From Candidatus Harrysmithiimonas galli (lineage in GTDB: Bacteria > Bacillota > Bacilli > CAJFEE01), in assembly GCA_904373265.1 (NCBI GenBank), contig CAJFEE010000009.1, positions 1-64,000 on the forward strand: DNA of 64,000 nt, given 5' to 3'. Below, piece by piece: positions 17,481 to 26,976 of the stretch (the first letter of the stretch is position 1; every line of letters starts with the position of its first letter). The notes beneath the pieces are model-generated. The model saw only the letters and a program-made list of their open reading frames with translations, searched no databases and was not told the DNA's origin. The position numbers and the translations under genes were made by a program.

Positions 17481-18536
17481 ATGAGCGAAACTATGAAAGC
17501 TTTAGCGTATTTTGGTGCAGGGAAAAAAGAAATTGTAAAAAGACCAAAACCAACACTACAAGATGGTAAAGCAGCAATTGTAAAAATGCTAAAAACCACA
17601 ATTTGTGGTACCGACCTCCATATTTTAAAAGGGGATACTCCAGAAGTTCCAGAAGGCTTAATTTTGGGTCATGAAGGCATTGGTATTGTAGAGTCTGTAG
17701 GAGAAAATGTAAGTAACTTTAAAGTTGGGGATAAAGTAATTGTTTCTTGTGTTACGGCATGTGGAACATGTTCATATTGTAAAAAAAGTCTATATGCCCA
17801 TTGTGAGAACGGCGGTTGGATTTTAGGACATTTGATTGATGGTACTCAAGCAGAATATGTACACATCCCTTATGCTGACAACAGTCTTTACCACATTCCG
17901 GAAACCATTACTGACGATGCAGCAGTTATGATCAGTGATATTCTTCCAACAGGATTTGAAATCGGTGTATTAAATGGTCAAGTAAAACCAGGTGATACAG
18001 TTGCAATTGTAGGTTCAGGACCAATTGGACTTTCTGCATTGTTAACAGCTCAATTCTACTCGCCTGCACGTATCATTATGATTGACCTCGATGATAACCG
18101 TTTGAAACAATCTTTAAACTTTGGAGCTACAGATATCATCAACTCCAAAGATATGGATGCTGTAATGAAAAAGATATATGATCTGACAGACGGTCTTGGT
18201 GTTGATGTTGCAATCGAAGCAGTCGGTATTCCTCAGACATTTGAAATTTGTCAAAAAATTATTACTAAGGGCGGTCATATTGCAAACGTAGGTGTCCATG
18301 GTAAATCTGTCGAACTTCATTTGGAAGATCTTTGGATTAAAAATATTACAATTACTACGGGTTTGGTTAGCACAAATACAACCCCTATGCTGCTAAAAAC
18401 GGTATCTTCTGGTAAGATTGAACCACAGCGATTGGTCACTCATCACTTTAAATTCAACGAGATTATGGATGCTTATGATACATTTGCAAATGCTGCAAGA
18501 GAAAGCGCTTTAAAAGTAATCATCGATTTTGAGTAA
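17481..18536 (+). CDS. Zinc-dependent medium-chain alcohol dehydrogenase
   Basis: 351 residues. Catalytic zinc ligands are visible in TICGTDLHIL (Cys) and GHEGIGIVESVG (His, Glu), the structural zinc loop has four cysteines (CVTACGTCSYCKKSLYAHC), and the Rossmann GSGPIGLSAL motif follows. This is the family of NAD(P)-dependent secondary and primary alcohol dehydrogenases; the specific alcohol cannot be read. Start at ATG 17481, eight bases after AAGGAGG; the upstream frame runs through the promoter. The perfect promoter implies strong expression when not repressed. Single-gene unit, with a hairpin 55 bp after the stop. Confidence 0.93.
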   Translation: MSETMKALAYFGAGKKEIVKRPKPTLQDGKAAIVKMLKTTICGTDLHILKGDTPEVPEGLILGHEGIGIVESVGENVSNFKVGDKVIVSCVTACGTCSYCKKSLYAHCENGGWILGHLIDGTQAEYVHIPYADNSLYHIPETITDDAAVMISDILPTGFEIGVLNGQVKPGDTVAIVGSGPIGLSALLTAQFYSPARIIMIDLDDNRLKQSLNFGATDIINSKDMDAVMKKIYDLTDGLGVDVAIEAVGIPQTFEICQKIITKGGHIANVGVHGKSVELHLEDLWIKNITITTGLVSTNTTPMLLKTVSSGKIEPQRLVTHHFKFNEIMDAYDTFANAARESALKVIIDFE

Positions 18537-18590
18537 TTTTTATTTCAGATTCTGTTAAATTTAAATATTGATTTTCTTTATAAAAAACTA

Positions 18591-18620
18591 GGAGAACCTT
18601 TATTTATTTCGAGGTTCTCC
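18591..18620. terminator. Hairpin after adh
   Basis: GGAGAACCT (18591-18599) and AGGTTCTCC (18612-18620) form a 9-bp stem, 12-base loop. The plus side is followed by AACCTTATTC (weak), the minus side by TAGTTTTTTA (better), so it may be bidirectional. Confidence 0.5.
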
Positions 18621-19124
18621 AACCTTATTCAAATAACTCTCTGTTGGCAGAATAAGATTCATTTTATTATCCATTTATTATTCTGCTAATGGTCTTCAGT
18701 CACATTTATCGATGTTTCAAAACCTTATTTTGTTTCTTTCTGATCATCTTACCGCCCTGTCTTTTCTCACTTTTAATCCCGTGACTGTTGTTGATTACTG
18801 GATATACACTATAGAGATACAAAGAGAAACTTGGGATATTATTGATTGTACTAAAAAATGAAGATAAAATTTTGAAAAAAAGGCAGTAGTTTCGTATGCT
18901 ACTAAAAGACATGTAACTTAGTACATTAAGTTAAGTTAAGGGTAAAGACACAAAATTTCACAAGAAAAAGAATTTTATAAACAAACAAGGCTCCAAGTAC
19001 AAAAAAGCACCAAGTATATTTTAGATAAAACAATCCATATCCCATTTATACATAAGATTGGCTTAACAAATTCCAGTTGACAAAACCAAAAAATTAAAAA
19101 TTATAAGAGGAGATACTTCTATTC
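18621..19124. other. Intergenic, no gene seen
   Basis: About 500 bp, AT-rich. The minus-strand frame at 18706-18912 has no ribosome binding site or motif. Probably holds the promoter of the following membrane protein. Confidence 0.4.
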
Positions 19125-19460
19125 ATGTTATCAATAAAAAAGGACATAATGCTTTTTATAATTGCTTCTTTGCTTGTATATAATACAATCCCTGTTCTAA
19201 ACTTCATAATTCCAGAAAGTACAACATATACCTTTTTAACAGATTTATGGATTACAAATGCAATATATTCATTAATTGGCTCCTTATATTTAAGCAAAAA
19301 ATATGGATTTCAGATATGGATAATATTTGTAACAGCATGTTTATTTATTCCAACAATGATTATATTTTATAATACCTCAGCATTCATATTCTTAATCATC
19401 TATATTGTCATAGCAGTTATTGGAAGCATTATAGGCACTTTAATCAAGAAAAAGAAATGA
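19125..19460 (+). CDS. Small integral membrane protein, unknown function
   Basis: 111 residues, nearly all membrane segments: about four helices (IMLFIIASLLVYNTIPVLNF, NAIYSLIGSLYL, IWIIFVTACLFIPTMIIF, FLIIYIVIAVIGSIIGTLI), with a lysine-rich C-terminus (KKKK). AGAGGAG lies about twelve bases before the ATG, slightly long. Stand-alone, plus strand, with codon use and composition more AT-rich than neighbours. I do not recognise the family. Confidence 0.6.
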   Translation: MLSIKKDIMLFIIASLLVYNTIPVLNFIIPESTTYTFLTDLWITNAIYSLIGSLYLSKKYGFQIWIIFVTACLFIPTMIIFYNTSAFIFLIIYIVIAVIGSIIGTLIKKKK

Positions 19461-19686
19461 CAAATTTTAGTTGGATAACTTCATATTCAATATTACAAAC
19501 CAAACGACCCATACATCCTTGTATGTTTTTTTAGATATATAAACAACAAAAATGAAATAGAATATCGGATCTATTTTGGGATAATATTTTAACGATTCAT
19601 CTAATTACTCAACTAAGCACTTGACAATTTGCCAATTCACAATCATTTAGGACTCATCATCAATATGCTAATCATCATTTTGTATT

Positions 19687-20253
19687 TTACTCCGACTCAT
19701 TTCCCTTTAATTGAAACGTATCTACAACATGCTTGGTAACCTCATCCATATTTAACTCACTCTGCTCACCGGCATCTGTTGAAGAGATGGCGATAATTGC
19801 ATTATCAATCAATGGATAATGTTGTGTAATAACTACCTGATCGGTTGCATAACTAACCATCAGTACATCACCAATATCCGCTTTATAGCTGACAATTTTA
19901 AAATTCTTTGCCTCTGGTACTTCAGCTTTAATTTCCTTTTCATAGTTGGCTTCAAATTGCGCACGAACTGTATTGATGTCCGACACCTTTTTACCCGTTA
20001 CATTGATCGCAATACTTATTCCAGAATAAACTCCTTCCTCCGGTGTTTCCTTTGGTCCATAAACCAAAAACTCACTGGAAGACAAACTGTTTTTCTTTTC
20101 CCAAACTGTTGGAATTTCAAAACTCGCAAAATCTTCTTCCTGTACCTTCGTTTCAAAAGATATTTCCTTAGCTGTACCACCACTACATGCTGTCATTCCG
20201 AAAGCCAATACAGCAGCCAAAACAAATAGCGACAAATTTCTCTTATTTCCCAT
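19687..20253 (-). CDS. Predicted lipoprotein, unknown function
   Basis: 188 residues from the ATG at 20253 (GTGAGG upstream; the longer frame starts at a GTG). It opens with a lipoprotein signal: MGNKRNLSLFVLAAVLAF then GMTAC, so it should be diacylglyceryl-anchored on the outer face of the membrane. The mature part is mixed alpha/beta without cysteines (FASFEIPTVWEKKNS, SGISIAINVTG, VSYATDQVVITQHYPLIDNAIIAIS), similar in style to PsbP/DUF1795-like secreted lipoproteins, but I cannot assign a family. No obvious operon partner. Confidence 0.7.
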   Translation of the reverse strand: MGNKRNLSLFVLAAVLAFGMTACSGGTAKEISFETKVQEEDFASFEIPTVWEKKNSLSSSEFLVYGPKETPEEGVYSGISIAINVTGKKVSDINTVRAQFEANYEKEIKAEVPEAKNFKIVSYKADIGDVLMVSYATDQVVITQHYPLIDNAIIAISSTDAGEQSELNMDEVTKHVVDTFQLKGNESE

Positions 20254-20477
20254 TGACACCGGCCTCACTTTTTACGAAATCAGACAAGATCATTATAGCA
20301 TGTGCAAAACGGAAAGAATAATAATTCCAACCAAAAAAACAATTACAAAAAGAAGTCACTCTTGTTTCAAAAATGTAATAACAACTTTTCAAACACTCAA
20401 AACGGAAAATCTCAGATATAACCTGGACGCATTTTCATCAAACAATCCGCCACTATTCAATCAAAATTTCGTATTTT

Positions 20478-20792
20478 TTATATTATTTGGCTGCACGCTT
20501 CAATATATTTTTGCTTTAACTGTTCCAATGCCTTTGGTACATCTTTTGTATGTGGCACCAAATAAACATAGAGCCCCTTTCGCAAAGTACAGTATGCATC
20601 AATGACTTGCTGCTGATCTTTTTGATGTAAGATATCAAACGGTGTATCAACCATTTCCTGAAGATAAAAACTTGGAAATTCTTCAAATTCCTCATGCTGA
20701 AAAAGTTGTCTATCCTTTAGTACTTGAAGCTTTGGCACAATATAGTTCTTTCCTTCTTCTTTTCGAAAAATGCCCATTACAAAATACATCAT
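20478..20792 (-). CDS. Small hypothetical protein
   Basis: 104 residues from the ATG at 20792, which has GGAGGG six bases upstream; the longer frame lacks such a site. Soluble, with no signal or cysteine-rich motif (YFVMGIFRKEEGKNYIVPKLQVL, TPFDILHQKDQQQVIDAYCTLRKGLYVYLVP). I do not recognise it. Monocistronic on the minus strand, 225 bp upstream of the lipoprotein gene and possibly co-transcribed with it. Confidence 0.6.
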   Translation of the reverse strand: MMYFVMGIFRKEEGKNYIVPKLQVLKDRQLFQHEEFEEFPSFYLQEMVDTPFDILHQKDQQQVIDAYCTLRKGLYVYLVPHTKDVPKALEQLKQKYIEACSQII

Positions 20793-21519
20793 AAACGCCC
20801 TCCATACTTTATCTTTTAATTTATGTTTACATAGCATGATATGTTAGGAAATAAACAAATGAAATTCGTTTTTTATAAAATAAGCTACACCTATTTTGAA
20901 AAAACAGTCAAGTCATCCGAAAACGGAAAAAAACTGCCAAATACATCAACAAACAAGCGTCCATTTTTACTTATAAAAAACCCGTTCTTCTACTCCCTGG
21001 AATAATATACTTTAAACATCTAGATCCCGTCGGCTTTTATCAAAGATAACCCATTTTCATTTGAATGGTTTCACCCACCCAAATCGCAAAAAGTCTTCTG
21101 AATGTCTCCTACCCCTTTTTTCAACGAAAAAAATCCAATAAACAAAACGCGCCCATTTTTTCCTTTCTTTTTTTGGAACAAACTCCGATGCTAAAAATAA
21201 GCCATTTTTTTAACTGTCGTGCAATTTTCTTCGCTAAATAAATTTCTAAGTAGAAAAATTTATAATTTTCATAGCAAATCTCTTTATTTACCTATGAATA
21301 TATTACCATATTTATCTGTCAAAGTTTATCTTTAGAGATTGCCTATTTGCCATTTCCTCAGATATCCATCTGCTCTCATATTCGGGGGCACACATCCTTT
21401 CAACCAAAAGAAGAATTTGGGAAAATAATTTGCCATGAATCATTTTACACTTTAAGGAAGCAATCTTAAAGATTTTGTGATAAAGTTGGATAAGGAATGA
21501 ACAGGAGGGAGATTTCCGG
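20793..21519. other. Intergenic, no gene seen
   Basis: Roughly 730 bp without a supportable frame. It must carry the uppP promoter near its right end; only the AGGAGGGA ribosome binding site at about 21502-21509 is clear. Confidence 0.4.
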
Positions 21520-22335
21520 ATGGAAGAATTTATTTTAATCCTAAAGTATATATTTCTTGGATTATTTCAAGGGTTTACAGAACCCATTCCGATTTCTTCA
21601 AGCGGGCATGTAGCCATTTTACAAGAACTACTCGGATTAAACATTGAAGGCTTAAGTTTTGAGTTGTTTGTCAACAGTGCCTCTTTACTTGCGGTACTCT
21701 TAATCTATAAAGCAGACATCATTCGACTGGCTACAAATGGAATCGGTTACATTGCAGGAAAAAGAACATCGAAAACAAAAACAGATTTTCACTTTATTGT
21801 TTTATTGATTGTTGCAACCATTCCGGCAGGTTTAGTAGGTGTTCTATTTTCTGATCAAATTGCTGATATTTTTAAAGGAGCCAAAACCATTGGAGGAGCT
21901 CTCCTCATTACGGGGATTGCACTCTGGCTGATTCGCAACGTAAGAGGGAAAAAATCAGACAGGCAACTGACGTTTATGGATGCTGTAATTATCGGATTGG
22001 CACAAATGGTTGCTTTAATTCCTGGAATTAGCCGCTCAGGTGCGACATTGGTAGCTGCTCTTGCACGAGGAACACATCAAGAAACCGCACTTCGATTTTC
22101 ATTTTTATTATATATTCCTGTCAGTCTAGGAGGAATGCTGCTTGGATTTTCCGATCTTGTCAACGATCCTATGCTAAAAGAAATGTGGCTTCCTTATTTA
22201 TGTGCCTTTATCGCAAGCTTTGGTATGAGCTACATTGCTTTAAAATGGTTTATGGGCATTATGGCGCGTGGCAATTTAAAATATTTTTCCTACTACTGTT
22301 TTATCGCTGGAACACTGATTCTTCTCTTTATGTAA
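21520..22335 (+). CDS. uppP: Undecaprenyl-diphosphatase
   Basis: 271 residues, polytopic BacA/UppP family enzyme that dephosphorylates undecaprenyl diphosphate to recycle the lipid carrier for cell-wall synthesis; overproduction is known to give bacitracin resistance. The two catalytic regions are intact: [18 protein letters not shown] near residue 15 and [16 protein letters not shown] near residue 165. Seven to eight hydrophobic segments follow the family layout. Start ATG 21520 behind AGGAGGGA. Single gene with its own terminator. Confidence 0.95.
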   Translation: MEEFILILKYIFLGLFQGFTEPIPISSSGHVAILQELLGLNIEGLSFELFVNSASLLAVLLIYKADIIRLATNGIGYIAGKRTSKTKTDFHFIVLLIVATIPAGLVGVLFSDQIADIFKGAKTIGGALLITGIALWLIRNVRGKKSDRQLTFMDAVIIGLAQMVALIPGISRSGATLVAALARGTHQETALRFSFLLYIPVSLGGMLLGFSDLVNDPMLKEMWLPYLCAFIASFGMSYIALKWFMGIMARGNLKYFSYYCFIAGTLILLFM

Positions 22336-22449
22336 AATCACAGACCACCTGATGATTTTATTTCAAAAGCTAAAAATCGAACAAATAAAAAGTTTACCAG
22401 AACAAAAAGCAAAGATCGCTTCTATGCATTGAACCCACCCCCATTAAAC

Positions 22450-22493
22450 AAGCCAAGCAAGCCGCAAAATGCAGATCTGGCTTGGCTCTTTTT
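22450..22493 (+). terminator. Intrinsic terminator downstream of uppP
   Basis: AAGCCAAGC pairs with GCTTGGCTC, followed by CTTTTT, about 115 bp past the uppP stop. Confidence 0.75.
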
Positions 22494-22739
22494 CTTGCAG
22501 GAGCCAAGCCAATTATAAAAGCTCCAAAAAATAGCTTTAAATCAGACTTTCTCTAGCAAAAAAGCACTTTTATCCTAGCTTCTTTACATCATAAAGCAAC
22601 AGATCATAAATAGATGTCATAATTCTCCTCATACCAATCTGAGGGATTGGCGCATATATCAATCAATCTATAAATCTATTTTGATTTGAATGAACGCTTT
22701 ATCGCTAGACTGGGCTTTACAGTTTTCATATGTCAACGA

Positions 22740-22990
22740 CTCACCACTTTGCTAAACCCTACAGTTCTTAAATCTTAAAGTGAGACCTTCTTAGGAATAG
22801 AGCCTACTTGCAAACATATTTCTTTACATACAGAGGTTTTTCTTATTGACTAAGCGACTCCCGTAGTTTCTATGATTCGTGTTCCCCTCACATGAATGAT
22901 TGCATCCTAAGACCTTTAGCTAAGATGTTCTTACTGGCATGGATGACATAACAAATAGGCAAGTCCATTTGCAAATTTTAAATGTTTTCT
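22740..22990 (-). pseudogene. Possible TnpB (IS200/IS605-type) C-terminal remnant
   Basis: Minus-strand reading gives CHPC-like and VIHASKNILAKGLRMQSF fragments, which resemble the C-terminal D-R-D-x-N-A-(S)-x-N-I-L segment of TnpB proteins, then GEHES and a tail with stops. The N-terminal nuclease region and transposon ends are absent. The match is short and degenerate; treat as a weak call. Confidence 0.3.
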
Positions 22991-23041
22991 TCCCCTCCTT
23001 ATAACCTTTTCAGAACAAATTTGATTAAACAAAAACCACTT

Positions 23042-23812
23042 TCATCTAATAAACAAGTAGTCTGTTTTTGTTGACAAATCTGGACAAAAAGAATAGCCAT
23101 CTGCTACAAAATTTTGCAATTCGGAAATATGGTGAACCCGATTTTGAACCAAGTAACGAATAAACAAACCTCGTGCACGTTTCGCATATGTACTCACTAC
23201 ACGCAGCTTTCCTTCCTTCTCCTCTTTAAAATGTATTTGAATCACTGGAAAATGTACTTTCAACGTTTTTAAATCCAATGCCTTCGCATATTCTTGGCTT
23301 GCCACATGAATCAGTGCAAAATCACCTGGAGAAGCTTGTACAGCCTCTTTGATTGCATTAGTCAAATCCGCACGCCAAAAATGGTATAAACTGCGCACAG
23401 TACCAGAATGAAACTGTGTCTGCATTTCAAGCCGATATGGTTTGATTTCATCCAATGGACAAAGTACTCCATACAATCCGGATAAAATACGTATTGTCTG
23501 CTGCGCATAGCATAAATCTTCCTCAGAAAATGATTCGGCTCCCACACCTTTGAATGCCTCACCTTTATAAGACAACAAAGCCGCATGCCCGCACTCAGTT
23601 GCATCCAAAAAGTTTTGAAAACGAATATAATTTTCTTCCCCAAGACGAGAGGACATATTCATCAAATCAGAAAGCTCATCGGGAAAATACTTTTGCATTT
23701 GCTCAATCAATTGCGTGGTTTTTTCAAGAAATCTCGGTTTTGTCATCATCGGACTGCCAGCAGGAAACGGGATTTGTTGAAAATTTTTTGCTGGACTCAA
23801 AATCGCCAACAT
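23042..23812 (-). CDS. yaaA: Peroxide stress protein YaaA family
   Basis: 256 residues matching the YaaA/DUF328 family throughout: LAILSPAKNF at the start, LLSYKGEAFKGVGAESF, ILSGLYGVLCPLDEIKPYRLEM, LIHVASQEYAKAL and the YAKRARGLFIRYL region. In E. coli YaaA limits intracellular iron damage during peroxide stress and binds DNA. Last gene of a three-gene minus operon, starting two bases after the ArsC-like stop. Cytoplasmic. Confidence 0.92.
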   Translation of the reverse strand: MLAILSPAKNFQQIPFPAGSPMMTKPRFLEKTTQLIEQMQKYFPDELSDLMNMSSRLGEENYIRFQNFLDATECGHAALLSYKGEAFKGVGAESFSEEDLCYAQQTIRILSGLYGVLCPLDEIKPYRLEMQTQFHSGTVRSLYHFWRADLTNAIKEAVQASPGDFALIHVASQEYAKALDLKTLKVHFPVIQIHFKEEKEGKLRVVSTYAKRARGLFIRYLVQNRVHHISELQNFVADGYSFCPDLSTKTDYLFIR

Positions 23813-23814
23813 TT

Positions 23815-24162
23815 TTATACCAAACGTTCATAGTCGGATTCTTTAAATCCGACAAGAACTTGACTCCCATTAATCAGAAGCGGACGTTTAATCAACATAC
23901 CATTTTGACTTAACAATTCTGCAGCTTCCTCTTTTGATAATGTGTTAACCCGATTTTTCAAACCCATTTCTTGATAAACCTTACCGCTTGTATTAAAAAA
24001 ACGCTTTGGCTCTAGACCGCTGTTTTCCATCCATTCCAATAGTTGTTCTTTTGTTGGTGTTTCTTCAACAATATGATGAGAAGTAAATGTACATCCTTTC
24101 TCTACCAAAAATTTTACAGCTTTTTTACAAGTGCCACATTTTGGATACTGATAAAATTCCAT
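23815..24162 (-). CDS. ArsC/Spx-family thioredoxin-fold protein
   Basis: 115 residues with CGTCKKA near the N-terminus (CxxC, residues 9-12) and the family lysine/glycine arrangement, KRPLLINGSQVLVGFKESDY at the C-terminus. This is the arsenate reductase-like (YffB/Spx-related) family; members include glutathione-dependent reductases and regulators, and this one has no arsenic genes around it, so the general family name is safer than arsC. Sits two bases from both neighbours, hence firmly within the ybaK operon. Confidence 0.88.
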   Translation of the reverse strand: MEFYQYPKCGTCKKAVKFLVEKGCTFTSHHIVEETPTKEQLLEWMENSGLEPKRFFNTSGKVYQEMGLKNRVNTLSKEEAAELLSQNGMLIKRPLLINGSQVLVGFKESDYERLV

Positions 24163-24164
24163 AA

Positions 24165-24647
24165 TTATTCCTCCTGTATTACTTGAGCATATTTTGCCTC
24201 TGTCAACTGAAGCAAATCATTGGGTATCATTTTGATTTGCAGACCGATTTTCCCGCCACTAACAATAATATACGAAAGTGCCTCGGCATCTGCTTGTATA
24301 ACCGTTTGATAAAGTTTCTTCATTCCAATTGGTGAACAACCTCCACGCACATATCCTGTGTGTTTTGTAATCTCCTTTACAGGGAGCATCTCCACACGCT
24401 TTTCTCCAACTGCCTTTGCTGCTTGTTTTAAATCTAACGTACAATCTACTGGAATGACAAAAACAAAAAAATTTTTACGATTCCCTTGCGTAACCAGTGT
24501 CTTATATACGTTTTCAATTGAATGACCAATCTTATTTGCTACGCTAATGCCGTCTATGGCACCATCCTTTACCTCATAGGTCAGCATTTCATATGGAATC
24601 TTTTTCTGATCCAAAATTCGTATCGCATTTGTTTTGGAAATTTTCAC
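24165..24647 (-). CDS. ybaK: Cys-tRNA(Pro)/Cys-tRNA(Cys) deacylase
   Basis: 160 residues, YbaK/EbsC family of trans-editing enzymes that hydrolyse cysteine mischarged on tRNA-Pro. Family blocks present: KTNAIRILDQKKIPYEML, VYKTLVTQGNRK, FVFVIPVDCTLDLKQAAKA, and GGCSPIGMKKLY with the conserved Gly-Gly. First gene of the operon with the ArsC-like gene and yaaA. Soluble, normal length. Confidence 0.93.
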   Translation of the reverse strand: MKISKTNAIRILDQKKIPYEMLTYEVKDGAIDGISVANKIGHSIENVYKTLVTQGNRKNFFVFVIPVDCTLDLKQAAKAVGEKRVEMLPVKEITKHTGYVRGGCSPIGMKKLYQTVIQADAEALSYIIVSGGKIGLQIKMIPNDLLQLTEAKYAQVIQEE

Positions 24648-25211
24648 CTCACACCCATCCCTTTTTCAGTTTTTACTATTATAGCATTTCTGAGGACAGT
24701 TTTTCTCCTTTTTATGATTGGTTCAAAAATCCATCATTCCTTTCATGTTTATTAAGTCTTGGGGACTATTTTTTCCATTTTTCTATATCCGGAAAGAATA
24801 AAATCTTAGACAAAAGTGTTCTTTACTGAAAAATTCTAACTTTAAATCCTCCAACTTTCCTAAAATTTCCAAGCTGAAAAAATACTTACAGAAAAAGAAA
24901 CGAGTAAGATCTGCATTATGCAACAGATTGATTTGACTTACCTAGGGGAAAGCAAGTTAAACACAAAAAAACATCTTTGATTTTTGTCTTTACTTGAATC
25001 ATTTGCATTGCCAAATCAATGACATAAAAAATACGCCCCTAGATAAATAGAGCATTTTTTGTGTGAATCCTTTAGAGTCTTACCATTTCAAATCTGGAGC
25101 ACAGTCATTTTTATCTTCTCTACTCTACTCTACTATTATTTGACCAATTGATATAGTATAATTGGTTTAGAGCGACTTTTTAAAATTTTTAATACGTAGG
25201 AGGGAAGCAAA
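24648..25211. other. Intergenic, mostly featureless
   Basis: About 560 bp between divergent units. A pair ACCAATT/AATTGGT (25142-25165) straddles a TATAAT-like sequence upstream of the PEBP gene and may be an operator or chance. The segment GACATAAAAAATACGCC...GCATTTTTTGTGTGAATCC (about 25020-25070) resembles 36745-36800 and is not coding. Confidence 0.4.
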
Positions 25212-25709
25212 ATGAAAATTACTTCATCTGGCTTGAAAAATGGAAAATTTGCTGACCGTTTTGGAAAACGTGGAACACAATTTTCCCCAAGCGGGATGCC
25301 AAACTATTCCATTCCACTTAAAATTGAAGATGCACCACCTGGAACCAAAAGCTTTGCAATTATTATGGAAGACAAAGATGCCATTCCGGTTTGCGGATTT
25401 TCATGGATTCATTGGACGGTTGCCAATTTAACTACTGCCGAACTTGAGGAAAATGCCAGTCAAACCCGTACAGACTTCGTTCAAGGAACAAACAGTCGTT
25501 CTGGTAAACTAAACGGTATATCCATTGAAGAAGCATCCTGTTATGGAGGTATGGCTCCACCTGATCAACCACATGTATACGAAATCCATGTATATGCACT
25601 GGATACTCTACTTGATATCCAACCAGGATTTTATATGAATGAACTGTACAAAAAAATACAAGGACATATTTTGGCAAATGCAACATTGACTGGAATTTAT
25701 GACAATTGA
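25212..25709 (+). CDS. YbhB/YbcL family (PEBP, Raf-kinase-inhibitor-like) protein
   Basis: 165 residues. The anion-binding motif typical of phosphatidylethanolamine-binding proteins appears as IIMEDKDAIP and GFSWIHWTVANL, and the YGGMAPPDQPHVYEIHVYALD segment is the bacterial YbhB signature. No signal peptide, so cytoplasmic. The molecular role of bacterial members is unknown. ATG 25212 behind AGGAGGG; followed by a strong terminator, so transcribed alone. Confidence 0.9.
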   Translation: MKITSSGLKNGKFADRFGKRGTQFSPSGMPNYSIPLKIEDAPPGTKSFAIIMEDKDAIPVCGFSWIHWTVANLTTAELEENASQTRTDFVQGTNSRSGKLNGISIEEASCYGGMAPPDQPHVYEIHVYALDTLLDIQPGFYMNELYKKIQGHILANATLTGIYDN

Positions 25710-25737
25710 TTGTAAAAAGATCAAACATTTCATCTAA

Positions 25738-25773
25738 AAAAAACGGAGTACAAAAAAGGGTACCTCCGTTTTC
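25738..25773. terminator. Bidirectional terminator between converging genes
   Basis: AAAACGGAG and CTCCGTTTT (25740-25748, 25764-25772) form a stem with T-tracts on both strands. It ends the PEBP gene and abuts the stop of the CPBP gene. Confidence 0.8.
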
Positions 25774-26802
25774 TTATTCCAACGGTGAAACCGACAGGAA
25801 AATGATTTCAAAAGCAAAAAACAAAATCAATAAAATGACAGGAATTCTCGTAAAATATCGCCGATACGGTCGATCTACAGGAATTTCTCCCATGGTTTCC
25901 ACATGGATTTTTCCACGGAAATAATATAAAATACCCAACCCAAGCAACAAAAATCCAGCATTCATAACGATATCCAGCATCCATATCATCTGTTCAGGAA
26001 TTTGTGGATATATCCAATCACTTAGCAGCAAAGAAACAAAATTGTTCAACATATGAATTATTATACAATAGCGCAAGGAATTCGTTTTCACACAAATATA
26101 ACCCAACACAAACCCAACTATGGTCGCAAAAATCGCTTGCAAAATATTACCATGCATCAAGCCAAATAAAATAGCTGATACAGTAATCGCAAATTTATCC
26201 CCAAAACGGCGCAGACTCATCAAAATCCCACCACGATAAACAAGCTCTTCAACAATTGGTCCAACTACCACGATATATGTAAAACTTATAATATAGTATA
26301 AAAATGTTGTATCTTGCTCCATATTTGTATAAAGTGTATATCCAAACGTATTTGCCACATACTCTAGTGGATAGAAAACCAAGCTCCCTACGCTGCTGGC
26401 AGCAAAGCAAAGTACCAAACCAATACCAACAATCTTTTTGGATACATCTGTCTTTTGCATCTGCACCGAAAGCAAAAGCCCCTGTTTTTTCATATAAAAA
26501 TAAACTGGAATATAAGCGATCAAAACCGCCAGCATCGTTAATAAATAAGTTAGCGCAACAAACTCAGACTGTATATATTCTAAGTTTTCTAAGTTGAATG
26601 TCTTCTCCAAAAAAGTAAATCCCAGCATCATATAAAATACAACCAAAAACGCAAAACCTTGCATAATCAATTGATAAATAAAAAGCATGGTACCATTTTT
26701 TTCCATCTGTTTATTGATCTGATACGAAGAAAAACATGGCTTCCCCGTTGAAGATTCTCGTTTTGGCAATGTTTCCTCTGTTTTCAATGATTGTTGATCC
26801 AC
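25774..26802 (-). CDS. CPBP-family intramembrane glutamic endopeptidase
   Basis: 342 residues with seven to eight membrane segments. The ABI/CPBP catalytic motifs are intact: EELVYRGGIL (EExxxR), FGLMHGN (FxxxH) and HMLNN. Starts at GTG (26802) behind GAGGTG. The family includes prenyl-protein type II proteases and bacteriocin immunity/maturation proteins. The gene 175 bp upstream on the same strand encodes an orphan LytTR regulator, a pairing seen in bacteriocin loci, but no peptide gene or exporter is nearby, so function stays open. Confidence 0.9.
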   Translation of the reverse strand: MDQQSLKTEETLPKRESSTGKPCFSSYQINKQMEKNGTMLFIYQLIMQGFAFLVVFYMMLGFTFLEKTFNLENLEYIQSEFVALTYLLTMLAVLIAYIPVYFYMKKQGLLLSVQMQKTDVSKKIVGIGLVLCFAASSVGSLVFYPLEYVANTFGYTLYTNMEQDTTFLYYIISFTYIVVVGPIVEELVYRGGILMSLRRFGDKFAITVSAILFGLMHGNILQAIFATIVGFVLGYICVKTNSLRYCIIIHMLNNFVSLLLSDWIYPQIPEQMIWMLDIVMNAGFLLLGLGILYYFRGKIHVETMGEIPVDRPYRRYFTRIPVILLILFFAFEIIFLSVSPLE

Positions 26803-26976
26803 AGTTTCACCTCAAAATCTCGAAGTTTAAAAGTCTTCTTTATTTCTATACTCTGATCTATATTATATACTATTTCACAAACAACTTCGCTTAAAATCTT
26901 CTATAAACATTCTTTTCAAAATTACAAAAAAAGAAAGGATGAATGATTTATATATTTAGATTAAAATGTATAAACA

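Noticed and set aside
19819..20229. Plus-strand frame opposite the lipoprotein gene
   Set aside because: Antisense shadow with unbalanced residue composition; the minus-strand lipoprotein has a clear signal peptide.
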